From the NCBI GenBank assembly GCA_963971535.1, contig OZ020594.1, positions 114,224,418 through 114,288,417 on the forward strand: 64,000 nucleotides of DNA, in the 5' to 3' direction. The number at the start of each line of letters is the position of its first letter. Position 1 is the stretch's first letter. The notes beneath the pieces were generated by a model. That model was not told the DNA's origin, made no database searches, and was given only the letters and a program-made list of their open reading frames with translations. The translations under genes and the position numbers were made by a program. The stretch is from Notolepis coatsorum. Lineage: Eukaryota > Chordata > Actinopteri > Aulopiformes > Paralepididae. Of this stretch, positions 1-11,255 are shown piece by piece.

Positions 1-266
1 CTGCAACTAAACAACACAGCATTGTGAAAACACATATACTTAGTTAAAGTGGAATAACACCAGTTCTAATTGCATGTGGAGCATCAAGCTAAATAGAACC
101 TATTACCGAGTGTACGTTGCAGACCTTGCTTAACCTCGTAACACAACACAACTCACCCCACAACGTAAAACAGGGCAGATTCATATATACACAACCCCAC
201 CATATGATTTGTTTGAAGAAACACACAGTTTGTTCGGCCAAAACACACTTATGTCGGGGAACTTTT
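1..266. other. AT-rich flank, no gene seen
   Basis: No ORF, tRNA or recognisable transposon protein. It lies directly downstream of the Gag-like ORF on the minus strand, where the RT region of a DIRS element would be expected, and nothing RT-like is visible. Confidence 0.5.
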
Positions 267-272
267 TTTATT
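267..272 (-). promoter_or_regulatory. Poly(A) signal for the Gag-like ORF
   Basis: AATAAA on the minus strand, about 88 nt beyond the TAG stop of the 554-codon ORF. The spacing suits 3'-end processing of a single-ORF transcript. Use is inferred. Confidence 0.45.
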
Positions 273-359
273 AAACACTAAATAAAGTTTAAGGCACAAA
301 ATCACAGAGGGGCCGGGAAGGGTGTAGGAGAGGGGACACAGAGGGGAAAAAAGTCACTC

Positions 360-2024
360 CTAACGGCGTCTGCCACCTCGCGCCGCTCGAGTCTTGCCAC
401 CCCGGGGAGCCCCGGAGGGACGGTAGGTTACAGTCTGCTGGACACGACGTTCCCTACCGTCTCCTCCGGTCTGGGATGGGCCGGCGGTGGCCGAAGCGCC
501 GTTTCGTCCCCTGGCCCTCTTGGCAGGGCCAGCAGCGGCGGCGGAGGCAGTGGTAGCGGCGACGGAGACAGCTCGACGTCGCGGAAGCCTTCTGCCTCCA
601 CCGGCAAGGACGGGAGGCGGAAAATGGGGTTGGAGGATGGATCTCTCCTCTGCCATCTCTCTGCATGTTGAGGTCATCAACTGCAGGGCCTTCCCGAACA
701 GGCCAGCGTCGGAGAGGGCGGCCGTCAGAAGAGGAGCTCTCTTCTTCTCTGGCACACAGGCCTGCTCCAGCCAAAGGTGACGCTGGCCCAGGGTGGCCAG
801 GGCGCGCACTTTCCCCATGGCTATGGCCAGCACCTGGGAAAGGTGCAGGACAGCTCCCGCAGCCTGGGTGATCTGATCGCATTTCACCTCGTTCAGATCC
901 GTGCCGCCCGTCATTACCCCTGATACAAATCTAGCCAGGTGGGCGATGTTAGACGCCGCAGCCAGCGATTGTGTACCAGCGATGAATGACTGGTCACCCC
1001 AATAAGCCAATCGCCTAGCCGATTTCCCCTGGAGGACCGGCTTGCATAGGGGTTCCCACACCATATCCGGACAGAGGAGCGCGGCCATCGGACTGTCAAG
1101 CCGAGGCACGCCCTCCCCCATACCTTTGACTAACCCCGACACCCGCGTAACTGGTACGTAGGCGGGAGTTAGTCCCATGATGTTGGACACCGCCTGACCC
1201 CGACGAACATAGGCCCCCATCGATGGGAAAAATGGGTAGACAACGTCCACCCCTCTCACTGGGGGACGCTGCCAGGGATGGCCTATGAGGTCATCAGGGA
1301 CAGGTGCAGGCAATGGCAGCGGCAGCGGCACACCGTTTGCGGCGGCGGCTACCGCCATGAGCTCGGGAAACAAGGCCCGCAGTTCCCCCTGCGAACCTTC
1401 CTCCACCGACCCCGCATCCCTCACATACAGCAGGCTGCGACTGGTCAAGGAGCCACAATCCGATGCGGCCGACAGTAGGGCATCCTGCCGATGAGGCCAA
1501 GGTGGTTCCTCGACATCCTCGAACAGGGAGCCCCATGGAGCCATTTCTCCCCCCTCCGGGGTCTCCTGAGGAGGGATACTCTCCTCCACGGGACCATCAT
1601 ACAAGAATCCGTCCGCCTCTTCCATGAAGTCCTCAGTTTCCATCAGAAATCCAGAGCCGGACGCATCCTCGCTGGTCTCCAGCAGCTCCCCAAACACAGG
1701 CCGTTCGCGTCTGCACGCCACCATCTTGCGACGCAAGCGAGCAGACACGAAAAGTTTGCGTCGCAAATCCTCCGGCTCCAAAACAATCCCCTGTTCATCA
1801 ACGGGCGATTCCCCAGAACCAGAGTCGAGATCAGGCCATCGCCGGAGCGACGGCACCGAACCCTCGGCTCTTCGGTGAGGAAAACTATCCACCGGCAGTC
1901 TCCCGGGCTGGGTCGGCAACCACGAGAGTGGCAACAGCCCAGCACCGAGGCGCACAACGGAGGCGGGAATGGAGAACCGGTGGTGAAGAGTAGGTCTAGC
2001 GGGTCTACTCTCCGCGGAATACAT
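360..2024 (-). CDS. DIRS-type Gag-like protein, intact stand-alone ORF
   Basis: An uninterrupted 554-residue ORF, GC-rich in an AT-rich neighbourhood. The first ATG (2022-2024) is used; no better upstream start is seen. Order: acidic, Pro-rich N-terminal half; a conserved-looking block at about residues 330-450 with AYWGDQSF, SNIAHLARFVSG and RHLWLEQ, then a LLTAALSDAGLFG segment; and a basic Arg/Gly/Ala tail from about residue 470 that could bind nucleic acid. The RHLWL and SxxGLFG signatures are what I know from Gag-like ORF1 proteins of fish DIRS retrotransposons. The broken DIRS gag at 34,979-35,652 in this window has the same ordered blocks (WWADEAY, ATDNIVRIAVFS, YRHLWLDQ), which supports homology. 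There is no zinc knuckle, and no RT or recombinase follows; a poly(A) signal does. It could be the surviving first ORF of a truncated element, or a co-opted capsid-like gene. Family fairly sure; status open. Confidence 0.65.
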   Translation of the reverse strand: MYSAESRPARPTLHHRFSIPASVVRLGAGLLPLSWLPTQPGRLPVDSFPHRRAEGSVPSLRRWPDLDSGSGESPVDEQGIVLEPEDLRRKLFVSARLRRKMVACRRERPVFGELLETSEDASGSGFLMETEDFMEEADGFLYDGPVEESIPPQETPEGGEMAPWGSLFEDVEEPPWPHRQDALLSAASDCGSLTSRSLLYVRDAGSVEEGSQGELRALFPELMAVAAAANGVPLPLPLPAPVPDDLIGHPWQRPPVRGVDVVYPFFPSMGAYVRRGQAVSNIMGLTPAYVPVTRVSGLVKGMGEGVPRLDSPMAALLCPDMVWEPLCKPVLQGKSARRLAYWGDQSFIAGTQSLAAASNIAHLARFVSGVMTGGTDLNEVKCDQITQAAGAVLHLSQVLAIAMGKVRALATLGQRHLWLEQACVPEKKRAPLLTAALSDAGLFGKALQLMTSTCREMAEERSILQPHFPPPVLAGGGRRLPRRRAVSVAATTASAAAAGPAKRARGRNGASATAGPSQTGGDGRERRVQQTVTYRPSGAPRGGKTRAARGGRRR

Positions 2025-2178
2025 TATGACCCAAACCTTTTCTTGTACAAACGAATGTGAGAGAAGAAAAGATTAAGCACAATGTAAACCAGTCACAACT
2101 CTTTTCAACTAACAACACGTCAAGTGGGGTACTACCGAGGCACTTCCTTGTGGTGAAAGCGAGAAGGAGGAGAGCAGG

Positions 2179-2225
2179 TGACCACACCCCTGCTTATGAA
2201 GGTAAGCTGATGAGGGGTGTGGTCA
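2179..2225. repeat. Perfect 13-bp inverted repeat upstream of Gag-like ORF
   Basis: TGACCACACCCCT (2179-2191) is the exact reverse complement of 2213-2225, with a 21-nt spacer that itself contains GCTTA/TAAGC. It lies about 155 bp upstream of the Gag-like start, where a DIRS terminal structure or a promoter element could be. Confidence 0.6.
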
Positions 2226-2299
2226 GACTAATACTGGTATTAAAGGTATATTTGTGGAATTTTATTCAGTACGCGTGCACGTACGCGAGGGAGTGCAGT

Positions 2300-2940
2300 A
2301 GTGATGCCAAGCAGAGCCCCTAACGGAACAGAACTAGTCTATATGGGTGGTTGGTCATTAAGTGAAACAAGTTAAACCTATAATCAGAAAAGCCATTCTT
2401 AAATGATCTTTTATTGTATTAAAGGTGCTGTAAGTGCTATTATTTAGTTAAAATAAGAGTTAATTAAGTAGCTCTACATCCCTGCAGCCATCACTGATAT
2501 AGAGTGTTTGGTCAGTTCCTCCACTCTGAAGCAAACAGAAAATAAGTTGTCTGGTACCCCATTCCCACTGTATCCAATCAGGAGAGAAAACTCCACACAG
2601 TGAGGTGTGGGCAGCAGGAGAAACACGATGGCCTGCTTGGAAAACTTTCTATTTTTCCACCTAAACAGTTGACTAAAATATGTTTCTGACAACATTCTAC
2701 TGTATAAAAAGAAACTGTTTTTCACGGGAAATTCACTGTATTATTTTACAGATTACTTTAGTTTTTCTACTTTAAGTATAAATGCCATAAAAATACAGTA
2801 AATTACCTTTTATCAAAATACTGTATTAACCATTAAATAAAGGTTGTAATCTGTAAATGTATTTGATTTTAGTGTAATTTGACAGTAAGTATTTGGCAGA
2901 CATTTAGCTGACAGACATTTAGCTGACATCAAAATGTGGC
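2300..2940. other. AT-rich intergenic sequence
   Basis: Only short chance ORFs; no transposon protein or terminal repeat recognised. Confidence 0.5.
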
Positions 2941-2942
2941 TT

Positions 2943-4190
<1,248 letters not shown>

Positions 4191-4337
4191 CTCTGTGCCT
4201 CTCCGTCTGTCTCTCTCCCAGTCTGTGTGTGTGTCTCTCTCTCTATGTATGTCTCTCTATCCCTCCCTCCCTCTCCCTCCCTCCCTCCCTCTCCCTCCTT
4301 CTCTCTCTCCCTCTCTCTCTCTCCCTCTCTCTCTCCT
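4191..4337. repeat. Pyrimidine-rich (CT/CCCT)n tract
   Basis: Imperfect CTCTCT/CCCTCC run ending about 35 bp before the Tc1-like element. Confidence 0.9.
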
Positions 4338-4866
4338 GAAAGTGCTGAACTAGGCCTGCATGCAACACTATACAGTTTTTCTCGATTGCTAAAGCACAAT
4401 TTCTAGATCTCTGAGCACTATGACCAGTTGCCTAAACACATTTAATAAATCAGGCCCCCAGTTGGCTTAACTATAAACACATTTCACCTCAATCTCCGAT
4501 TTCACAAAACTCTGAACACATTGGCATTTGCCAAAACACACGTTGCAGAACTCTAAACACATTCACACTTACTCTAAACACATTCACACTTACTCTAAAC
4601 ACTTTCGCACAGTTTGCTAAAACATATTATAACTTGCTAAAACACACGTTGCACAACAATATGAACACATTCTCTTTCACTGAACACATTTTGCTCACAC
4701 GATGCAAAATGGTAGACTCGGTCATCAAGTTGAACACAATGAAAGCACGGGTGTCATTGCTTAAACACGGTGACTCAAAATTGAAGACACCTGCAGATAA
4801 TGTGACACCATCCATATTGGCCAGTTTAGAATGCACAGTTTGCTGAAGGTGCCAAACAGCAACACA

Positions 4867-5492
4867 ATGGACAGAGGCAGAGTTCGTGTGAGAGGTGGAA
4901 TACACAGAGGAGGAGGAGGAGGAGGAGGAGGAGGAGGAGGAGGAGGAGGAGGAGGAGGAGGAGGCGGAGGAGCAGGCCAAGGAGGGAGAGGAAGGGGGTG
5001 AGGAGGGAGAGGAGCAGGCCAAGGAGGGAGAGGAGGGAGAGGAGCAGGCCAAGGAGGGAGAGGAGCAGGCCAAGGAGGGAGAGGAGCAGGCCAAGGAGGG
5101 AGAGGAGCAGGCCAAGGAGGGAGAGGAGGGAGAGGAGCAGGCCAAGGAGGGAGAGGAGGGAGAGGAGCAGGCCAAGGAGGGAGAGGAGCAGGCCAAGGAG
5201 GGAGAGGAGGGAGAGGAGCAGGCCAAGGAGGGAGAGGAGCAGGCCAAGGAGGGAGAGGAGGGAGAGGAGCAGGCCAAGGAGGGAGAGGAGCAGGCCAAGG
5301 AGGGAGAGGAGAAGTGCAAGGAGGAAGAGCAAGACAACCACATACGATCATCACAGATGAAATGCGAGCTACTGTCATTGACCATGTCATAGTCCATGGA
5401 ATGTCAATGACAGAAGCTGGACAAAGAGTCCAACCCAACCTCAGCAGGTTCTCAGTGTCCACCATAATTTGGGCATTCAGAGAACACAACAG
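4867..5492 (+). pseudogene. Tc1/mariner-like transposase exon 1
   Basis: Starts at ATG 4867 with MDRGRVRVRGG, followed by a poly-Gly run (GGA repeats) and a Gly/Arg/Gln/Ala array. The exon then ends in a helix-turn-helix-like domain with DEMRATVIDHV, EAGQRVQPNLSRFSVS and AFREHNR. It matches the N-terminal half of fish Tc1-type transposases that begin with this Arg/Gly-rich tract. A TGA at 4999-5001 interrupts an otherwise open frame. The exon ends before a GT donor (AACAG|GTATG), and the phase joins exon 2 in frame. Dead as a whole gene: exons 2 and 3 are also broken. Confidence 0.8.
5002..5310 (+). repeat. In-frame coding minisatellite (21/30 bp units)
   Basis: Tandem copies of a 21-bp unit encoding GAGQGGR, some extended by 9 bp encoding GGR. 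It expands the Arg/Gly region of transposase exon 1. All unit lengths are multiples of three, so frame is kept. Confidence 0.9.
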
Positions 5493-5634
5493 GTATGTAG
5501 TGTAGTTACTTTGTCTAAATGTTTGTAGCCTACAATCCAAATTGGTTTCTCCACAGTACCTTTTGCTGGGGGAGACTGGACATTTCCATTGATGTTTGTA
5601 TTGTAGACTAACAACAGCAACTAACGACTAACAA

Positions 5635-5806
5635 CAGCCTGTTCAAGCTGCTGCGGTCAGGCAAACGCCTGCGAACACTAGCAACTAGGACAGAGAGACT
5701 TCGGCTCAGCTTCTTCCCCCAGGCCATCAGAGTCTTGAACACTGAACATGACCCCCCGCATTTCACTGTATGCTTGTATGCCGTGACAAATAAAACTCTT
5801 GACTAA
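5635..5806 (+). mobile_element. LINE C-terminal/3'UTR fragment inside the transposase intron
   Basis: Encodes LFKLLRSGKRLR then RLSFFPQAIRVLN, the very C-terminus of a CR1/L2/Rex-like LINE ORF2, followed by AATAAA. The same segment occurs in opposite orientation at about 32,270-32,405. It sits in intron 1 of the Tc1-like gene. Confidence 0.7.
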
Positions 5807-5867
5807 GTATTTTTTGTAAAGAGTGAAAGCATATTTGTTTCTATAGGGTTGAAAGATGGCCACATGG

Positions 5868-6197
5868 CAGTGGCGGCCGCTGGCGCTGGTGCCTTGTAGG
5901 TCGCAGTTCACGTTAATAGGTCGAGTTGAAAATGTAATGCTCTGAGATGCTCTGGAGCAATCTCTCTCTGTCTCTCGGATCAATCAAATCAAATAATTAA
6001 CACATGTATGTTGTCATTTTAAACAACTCACCATTCATTCATTATGCATCAGCAGCAGCTAAATTAATGTTATAGTTCACAACACAGCAGCGCGTTTTGA
6101 ATCGCTAGCCTATTAATTATCGTCTCAGCAAGCACAGTCAATACTTTTTTCCGTAGCCGCATTTCGCGGAGACAGCTGTGTATAGCGAGAGAGAGAG

Positions 6198-6285
<88 letters not shown>

Positions 6286-7134
6286 TCACTGTTTAGTTGA
6301 AACGTCCAGGGCAGGAGAGCTTGATAAACGTGTATAATCCACTGTTGATGTATTCCAGACCACTGTCCACTGTCTCCAGACTGCATCCGCCATATAGCTT
6401 GTTAGCCAAGTGTTAGCTTGTTAGCACAACACAAGTACATTTCTTTGTCCATTTTTCCGCGTCGAACAGACTGCAAACTACCTGGCGTTCTATCGCCATG
6501 CTCTAAGACAAACTCTAACCTTAACCAACTTTGAAAGAGTGCCTAAGCTTAACCATCTAAAGAACTTGCAGTCACGGCACGCTCTGCTGCCTGCATTTCA
6601 CAACAACACAACAACACACACAACTATCTCTCACCAACGGACCGGAATAAGCTAGAATTGGAACATTAGAAATTGGATTCGGCCAATCAGAGATCGTCTC
6701 TGTGAAATTCTGCTACGGAAAAAAATACTGGCGTCGGCCAATCAGAGAGCGTCTCCGCGAAATGCGGCTACAGAAATTCTTGACGCTACTGGCTAGACCG
6801 CTTCAAATCGCGCCCGGATTCCAACATAATATTTCAACGCACAACGCGTTATGCACTGATTGGCTGTGACGGATACAGCGATCAAACTGTGACGCGCACT
6901 TCCTGCTCAGGAAAACGAGTGTTTTTTTATTTGAGATAATAACGTTATATTGTGCATTGGAAATACAAACATACTTAAAATGAGTAAATATTATTAATTT
7001 TAAACATGTTTATATTATTTATAGGGCTATAAAACAAAAAACTAAAAAGTTTTATTTTCTTCTTCTTCTCTGATTTAACAGCAGTCAGCAGGTGGGTCGG
7101 CGCCCTTGCGCCCCTAGTGGCAGAGCCGCCACTG
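5868..7134. mobile_element. hAT-type nonautonomous element (no. 1)
   Basis: The ends are CAGTGGCGGC (5868-5877) and its reverse complement (7125-7134). The 8-bp target duplication CCACATGG is at 5860-5867 and 7135-7142. No transposase ORF. The inside holds a (GA)n microsatellite and an inverted pair near 6,148-6,170 and 6,749-6,772 (CGTAGCCGCATTTCGCGGAGAC). Confidence 0.9.
6186..6282. repeat. (GA)n microsatellite
   Basis: About 95 bp of GA, inside hAT no. 1. Confidence 0.97.
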
Positions 7135-7453
7135 CCACATGGTGGTGGAAGGACTTCCCTATTCACAGCACAGCAAGAGATCCTCCTTGTGGACATGGTC
7201 CGGGAACACAACATCATCAGACTCAGGGAAATAAAGGAGAGAGTCATAGCTGACAACGTCAATTTCTGAGGCATTGACAGAGTCAGCGTGGCCACCATAG
7301 GCAGAGTCCTCCGTCGCCAGAAGCTACGCGTGAAGCAAGCTTATAGAGTTCCCTTTGAGCGTAACTCGGACAGAGTCAAAGAGCTACGTTTCCAGTATGT
7401 GCAAGTAAGCAGGGCCGCCTCAGGGGGTGTGCGAGCAGTGCGGTCGCACACGG

Positions 7454-7588
7454 CCTCGCGGGAAGGGGGGCCTCACACAAAAAAAAATAAAAAAAAATTT
7501 AAAAAAATATTTTTTATTTATTATTATTTTTATTATTTTTTTTTATTTTTAAATTTTTTTTGCGAGGCCCCCCTTCCCGCGAGGCCCT
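7454..7588. repeat. Large hairpin: 21-bp GC-rich arms, A/T-rich loop
   Basis: GGCCTCGCGGGAAGGGGGGCC at the left and its reverse complement at about 7,566-7,587 enclose about 90 bp of poly-A/poly-T sequence, part of hAT no. 2. Confidence 0.85.
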
Positions 7589-8831
7589 TTTTCATCACAG
7601 ATCTAAAATCTAGTTTTGCTTATATGCTTATATATTTCACATTAGACACGTTTGTAGAATGTTGCTGGCTCTGCGGCTCTGCACTATTCTCTATTGGAGC
7701 TCTGGGGCTCTGCAGCAGACATACTATTGGTTTCAAGAAGGGAGGGGTTACATTATGTGTACGCTGGAGTGCGTCAGCTGCGTTTGACTATTTCGCGCGT
7801 GCAGCTTTGGAGGTTATGCTTAGTTATGCCAGCCAAAACGAAGAGGACGGTCATTCGGCAGATGAACTTCGACAACTCCACGCGGTTGTCTCCATCCTCT
7901 TTGTTGAGACGTTTGGTGAGTTTTGAATGCACTCTATTCTATTCCCGCCGTGGATATATCTCTCTCTCTCTCTCGGGAGCCAAACGGGCCGGCTAGCTGT
8001 TGTAGTAGCTAACGGTGTGCGGCCTGGTGTCAGCACCTGGTGCGAGGGAGGTGAGATTGGTGTTTCATTATGAGAATATCTCCATGCTCAAGTCGGCTAT
8101 ATATTCCGCGAGGGACTTGTTGCCGGCACCGCTATGGTAAACACCACTCTGTAGTGGGACGTGTATTGCCTTCTTTTTCCCTTCCCTCTTCGGATGAGAA
8201 GAGGAAAACACAGCGGCTGTCTGAAGTGTTGGCCTGTATTGCTTTTCTCACGTTGTACAGTTTTTCAGTGGTAGCCGCATAGCTTGCTTCTGCGTTAGCT
8301 AGTGGTTAGCGATAGCCGGGTTGAGCTAACTGTTAGCCAGTTAGCTGTTTAGCTACGACGTTAGCTGCTCGTTTTCGCTCGGCTGGGAACGTTAGCTTGA
8401 TGCTATCAGTTAGCCTAGAGTTAGCTGTTAGCTTGTGCTACGACCATTGACATTAGCCGTGAGAATAGCAGGCCCTGGCACTCTGACTACGACATCATCT
8501 TTGACAGAAGATGTAGTCGGGCCTGCACCATGACAAGGCTCCGGCCATAGCTTCTTTTTGTCCCGCCAGCGAGAGGCCTTTCGTCAACGTGGAGACCTGT
8601 GTTGCGGCCTTTCGCCCTGCGTTCCTTGGTGCAGGTAAGATGTCCATTGGACATTACCCCACTCCTCCTTCCTTCCCCTCCCGAATGTTTTGTTAATAAC
8701 GATGTTTTTTTCCAGGCAAAACATATGTTACTTCACAACATTTGGAGATACGACATGTGCTGTGTGTGAATTGTCTTGGTCGTTTGTGTAGCTTGGGTAG
8801 CGTTGGCCAAAGCTTTTTTTTTTACCTTTTT

Positions 8832-8855
8832 GGGGGGGGGGGGGGGGGGGGGGGG
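8832..8855. repeat. Run of 24 G
   Basis: Uninterrupted G homopolymer within hAT no. 2. Its length is unlikely to be exact in an assembly. Confidence 0.95.
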
Positions 8856-8998
8856 CGTTTAAATCTTGCACAGGGCCTCGCATTTCTCCCAGGCGGCCCT
8901 GCAAGTAAGTATACATACGGGTACACAATGTGGATTGTTCACAGTACAGTGTAGTACTCCTTCTGTGACACTACCTGTACTCTATTCATTTCCACAGA

Positions 8999-9780
8999 GA
9001 TTCTTCGGGTTGGACGCCATGATGAGACCCCATGAATACATCTTCCTGGATGAGGCTGGCTTCAACCTCACCAAGAGAAGGAGGAGAGGCCATAACATAA
9101 TTGGCCAAAGAGCAATTGTGGACGTTCCTGGCCAACGTGGGGGGAATATCTCCCTATGTGCAGCCATGACCTCGGAAGGGCTTCTCCACAGGCATGCTCT
9201 CCTTGGGTCCTTCAACACCCAACGTCTCCTCACATTCCTGGGAGAGCTACGGACATCCTGAATGACCGTGAGCAGCAGAATCCGGTTCCAGCACAGCCTC
9301 CTCCCATCTATGTCATCATCTGGGACAACGTCAGTTTTCACCGCACCAACCACATAAGAGAGTGGTTCAATATAAACCAACAATTCCTCAATGTAGTTCT
9401 GCCACCCTACTCACCTTTCCTCAACCCCATAGAGTTCTTCTCATCATGGCGCTGGAAGGTGTATGACCGGCAACCGTATGGAAGAGAGAACCTCCTCAGG
9501 GCCATGGACCTGGCCTGTGATGATGTGGCTGTGGGGGCTTACCCAGGCTGGGACCGGCATGCCAGAGCTTTCTTCCCCCGCTGCCTGGCGAGGGAAAACA
9601 TAGCCTGCGATGTCGACGAGGTCCTGTGGCCTGACCCTGCCCGACGACGTGATGCACAGGTCCCTGCACAGGCCCCCCACAGGCCCCCCCACAGGCCCCT
9701 CCACAGGCCCCTGCACAGACCCCATGCACAGGCCCCCCCACAGGCCCCCCCACAGGCCCCCCACAGGCCCCCCCACAGCA
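8999..9780 (+). pseudogene. Tc1/mariner-like transposase exon 3 (catalytic domain)
   Basis: The acceptor is TTTCCACAG at about 8,998, in phase with exon 2. Visible motifs: IFLDEAGFNLT (first Asp), NIIGQRAIVDVPGQRGGN, YVIIWDNVSFHR (second Asp), LPPYSPFLNPIE (the Glu of the DDE triad), then WRWKVYDRQPY and DVDEVLWPDPARRRDA. A frameshift near 9,250 separates the two Asp motifs. The usual Glu-Glu after NPI is reduced to one Glu, which looks like a 3-nt loss near 9,432. The C-terminus runs into a CCCCACAGGCC minisatellite that is split by hAT no. 3. Confidence 0.8.
9653..9778. repeat. 10-12 bp (CCCCACAGGCC)n minisatellite, left part
   Basis: Begins at the end of the transposase coding sequence and continues after hAT no. 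3 at 11,166-11,255. Confidence 0.9.
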
Positions 9781-11165
9781 GTGGCGAATCCTTGTGGAAG
9801 CCAACGGAAGCCATGCCTCCCTATAAATTTCATATCAAATTATGAAATATGAAATATGAAAAAAAAAAAAAATTCAAATATAATTTTTTTTTAATATAGT
9901 TTACATTCATTTTCATCTGTGCATCTGTGTTTTTTTTTTTTTGTCTTTTTTTAATGTCTCCCTCTTCTCCTTCTCACTCCCTCTAACACACTGTCAGACT
10001 GTGCTCACTACTGCAGCTAGTATAGGAGAGAAGCAGTGGGTAGGTCTCTTTCTCCAGGCTTCCAGCATTATAGAGTGAGTCCAAACTCCAAATCCGATCC
10101 TAGCCAATCAGATTCGAGCTGACTGCCACTGGCCACACCCTAAAAGTTTAAAACGGAGCTGGGAGGAAGACGTTCAGCATAATATTCCACCTGGAGGCGG
10201 GGCAGGTGCCATATTTTCCCCTCTGCACTCTGAACATTGTATTAACCCGTAACTGTTCCCACGGGCCGAATATTGCCCCGATCCTCGCGAGATTAAATCC
10301 ACGGGGACCTCTCGGCGTGCCGAAGCTTTTCCTAAATCACTTCCATCATCGAAAACGAGGGGAAAAGGTCGGCTCGCGACCCTGAAAATGTCGCGTGATT
10401 TTAAAAACGCTGTATTAAGTGAGCCTATTATGGGATCCACGCGAGCTTTCTTTCGTGGAAACATCTGGGCGTCCCGCAACTTTTACTGATTCACATGTAG
10501 CCCCTAAAATGCTTAGAAAAGGAAAACAGAAAGCGTGGAATAAACTCGCCGAAACGGAAAAGTGTCCCACGGGCGCGCCGTGATTCCGATCCGCGTGAAA
10601 ATATTCACGGCCATAGAGGAGACCGTGGGACACCTTTTTGCAACCGAATATGTGTCTCGAATTTGCTCCCACGCGGCGCGCAAAATCGCGCAAGGAAAAA
10701 TCGGACCAAAAATTAACCAATGCTCCAGCAGTATTAATGACCCTGATGTAAACAAGACAAACGTCTTTCTCTGGTCTGCATCCCCTTATACAATTGTGTG
10801 TGAATGAATGAAAACTTTATTAACAGATTGCAGAATGGGTACAGTACAGTACAGCTCAATACATACAATTGTTAAGGGGATGCAGACCAGAGAAAGACTT
10901 TCGTCTTGTTTACATCAGGGTCCCCCATTTTCAATTCATCGTAAATGTGTATTGAGCCGTACTGTATTGTACCCATTCTGCAATCTGTTAAATAAATAAA
11001 AATAACGTTTGACTGGCCGCCGAGCCATACTGTAGTGTACATGGTGACTGCTTGACTTTAAAAAAAAAAAAAAAAAAAAAAAATATTAATAAAAATATTG
11101 AATAATTTTTTTTTTAATAATTTTTTTTTGGCTTCCCCTGTTATTTTACCCACGCGACGCCACTG
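9779..11165. mobile_element. hAT-type element (no. 3) inside a minisatellite
   Basis: The ends are CAGTGGCG (9779-9786) and CGCCACTG (11158-11165). The duplication CCCCACAG is at 9771-9778 and 11166-11173. CpG-rich unique sequence lies at about 10,180-10,740, including an inverted GTCCCACGG pair (about 10,564 and 10,622). L2-like LINE tails follow at 10,740-11,000. No transposase found. Confidence 0.85.
10740..11000. mobile_element. L2-like LINE tail inserted in an opposite-strand tail of the same family
   Basis: A plus-strand 3' tail (GACCCTGATGTAAACAAGAC..., then ...CTGCAATCTGTTAA) is interrupted at about 10,804-10,944 by a minus-strand copy of the same tail. That copy starts with TGAATGAATGAAAAC and ends in TTCAATTCATC. 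TGTG lies on both sides. Confidence 0.75.
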
Positions 11166-11255
11166 CCCCACAGGCCCCCCCACAGGCCCCCCACAGGCCC
11201 CCCACAGGCCCCCACACAGGCCCCCCCACAGGCCCCCCCACAGGCCCCTGCACAG
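11166..11255. repeat. (CCCCACAGGCC)n minisatellite, right part
   Basis: Continuation of the 9,653-9,778 array beyond hAT no. 3. Confidence 0.9.

Larger units (their letters stand above)
5848..7404 (+). pseudogene. Tc1/mariner-like transposase exon 2, split by a hAT
   Basis: The acceptor is TTTCTATAG|G at 5847/5848. The exon runs 5848-5867, is interrupted by a hAT plus its duplicated site (5868-7142), and continues to 7404. The joined reading gives WPHGGGRTSLFTAQQE, then LREIKERVIADNVNF, a TGA at 7267-7269, and IGRVLRRQKLRVKQAYRVPFERNSD, the second helix-turn-helix and linker of this transposase family. The donor at 7405 (CAA|GTAAG) lies inside the target duplication of the next hAT. Confidence 0.75.
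7410..8901. mobile_element. hAT-type element (no. 2), inserted at a splice donor
   Basis: The ends are CAGGGCCGCC (7410-7419) and GGCGGCCCTG (8892-8901). The 8-bp duplication CAAGTAAG is at 7402-7409 and 8902-8909. The duplicated bases contain the 5' splice site of transposase exon 2. The inside has a strong palindrome near the left end, TTAGC-rich low-complexity sequence (about 8,280-8,450) and a 24-G run. No complete hAT transposase is seen. Confidence 0.9.

Noticed and set aside
4627-5541. Minus-strand and other-frame Ser/Pro, Leu and Glu repeat ORFs
   Set aside because: Shadows of the Gly/Arg-coding minisatellite in the true transposase frame.
7288-7926. 212-codon plus-strand ORF
   Set aside because: Its start is transposase exon 2, then it reads through the hAT hairpin; not one protein.
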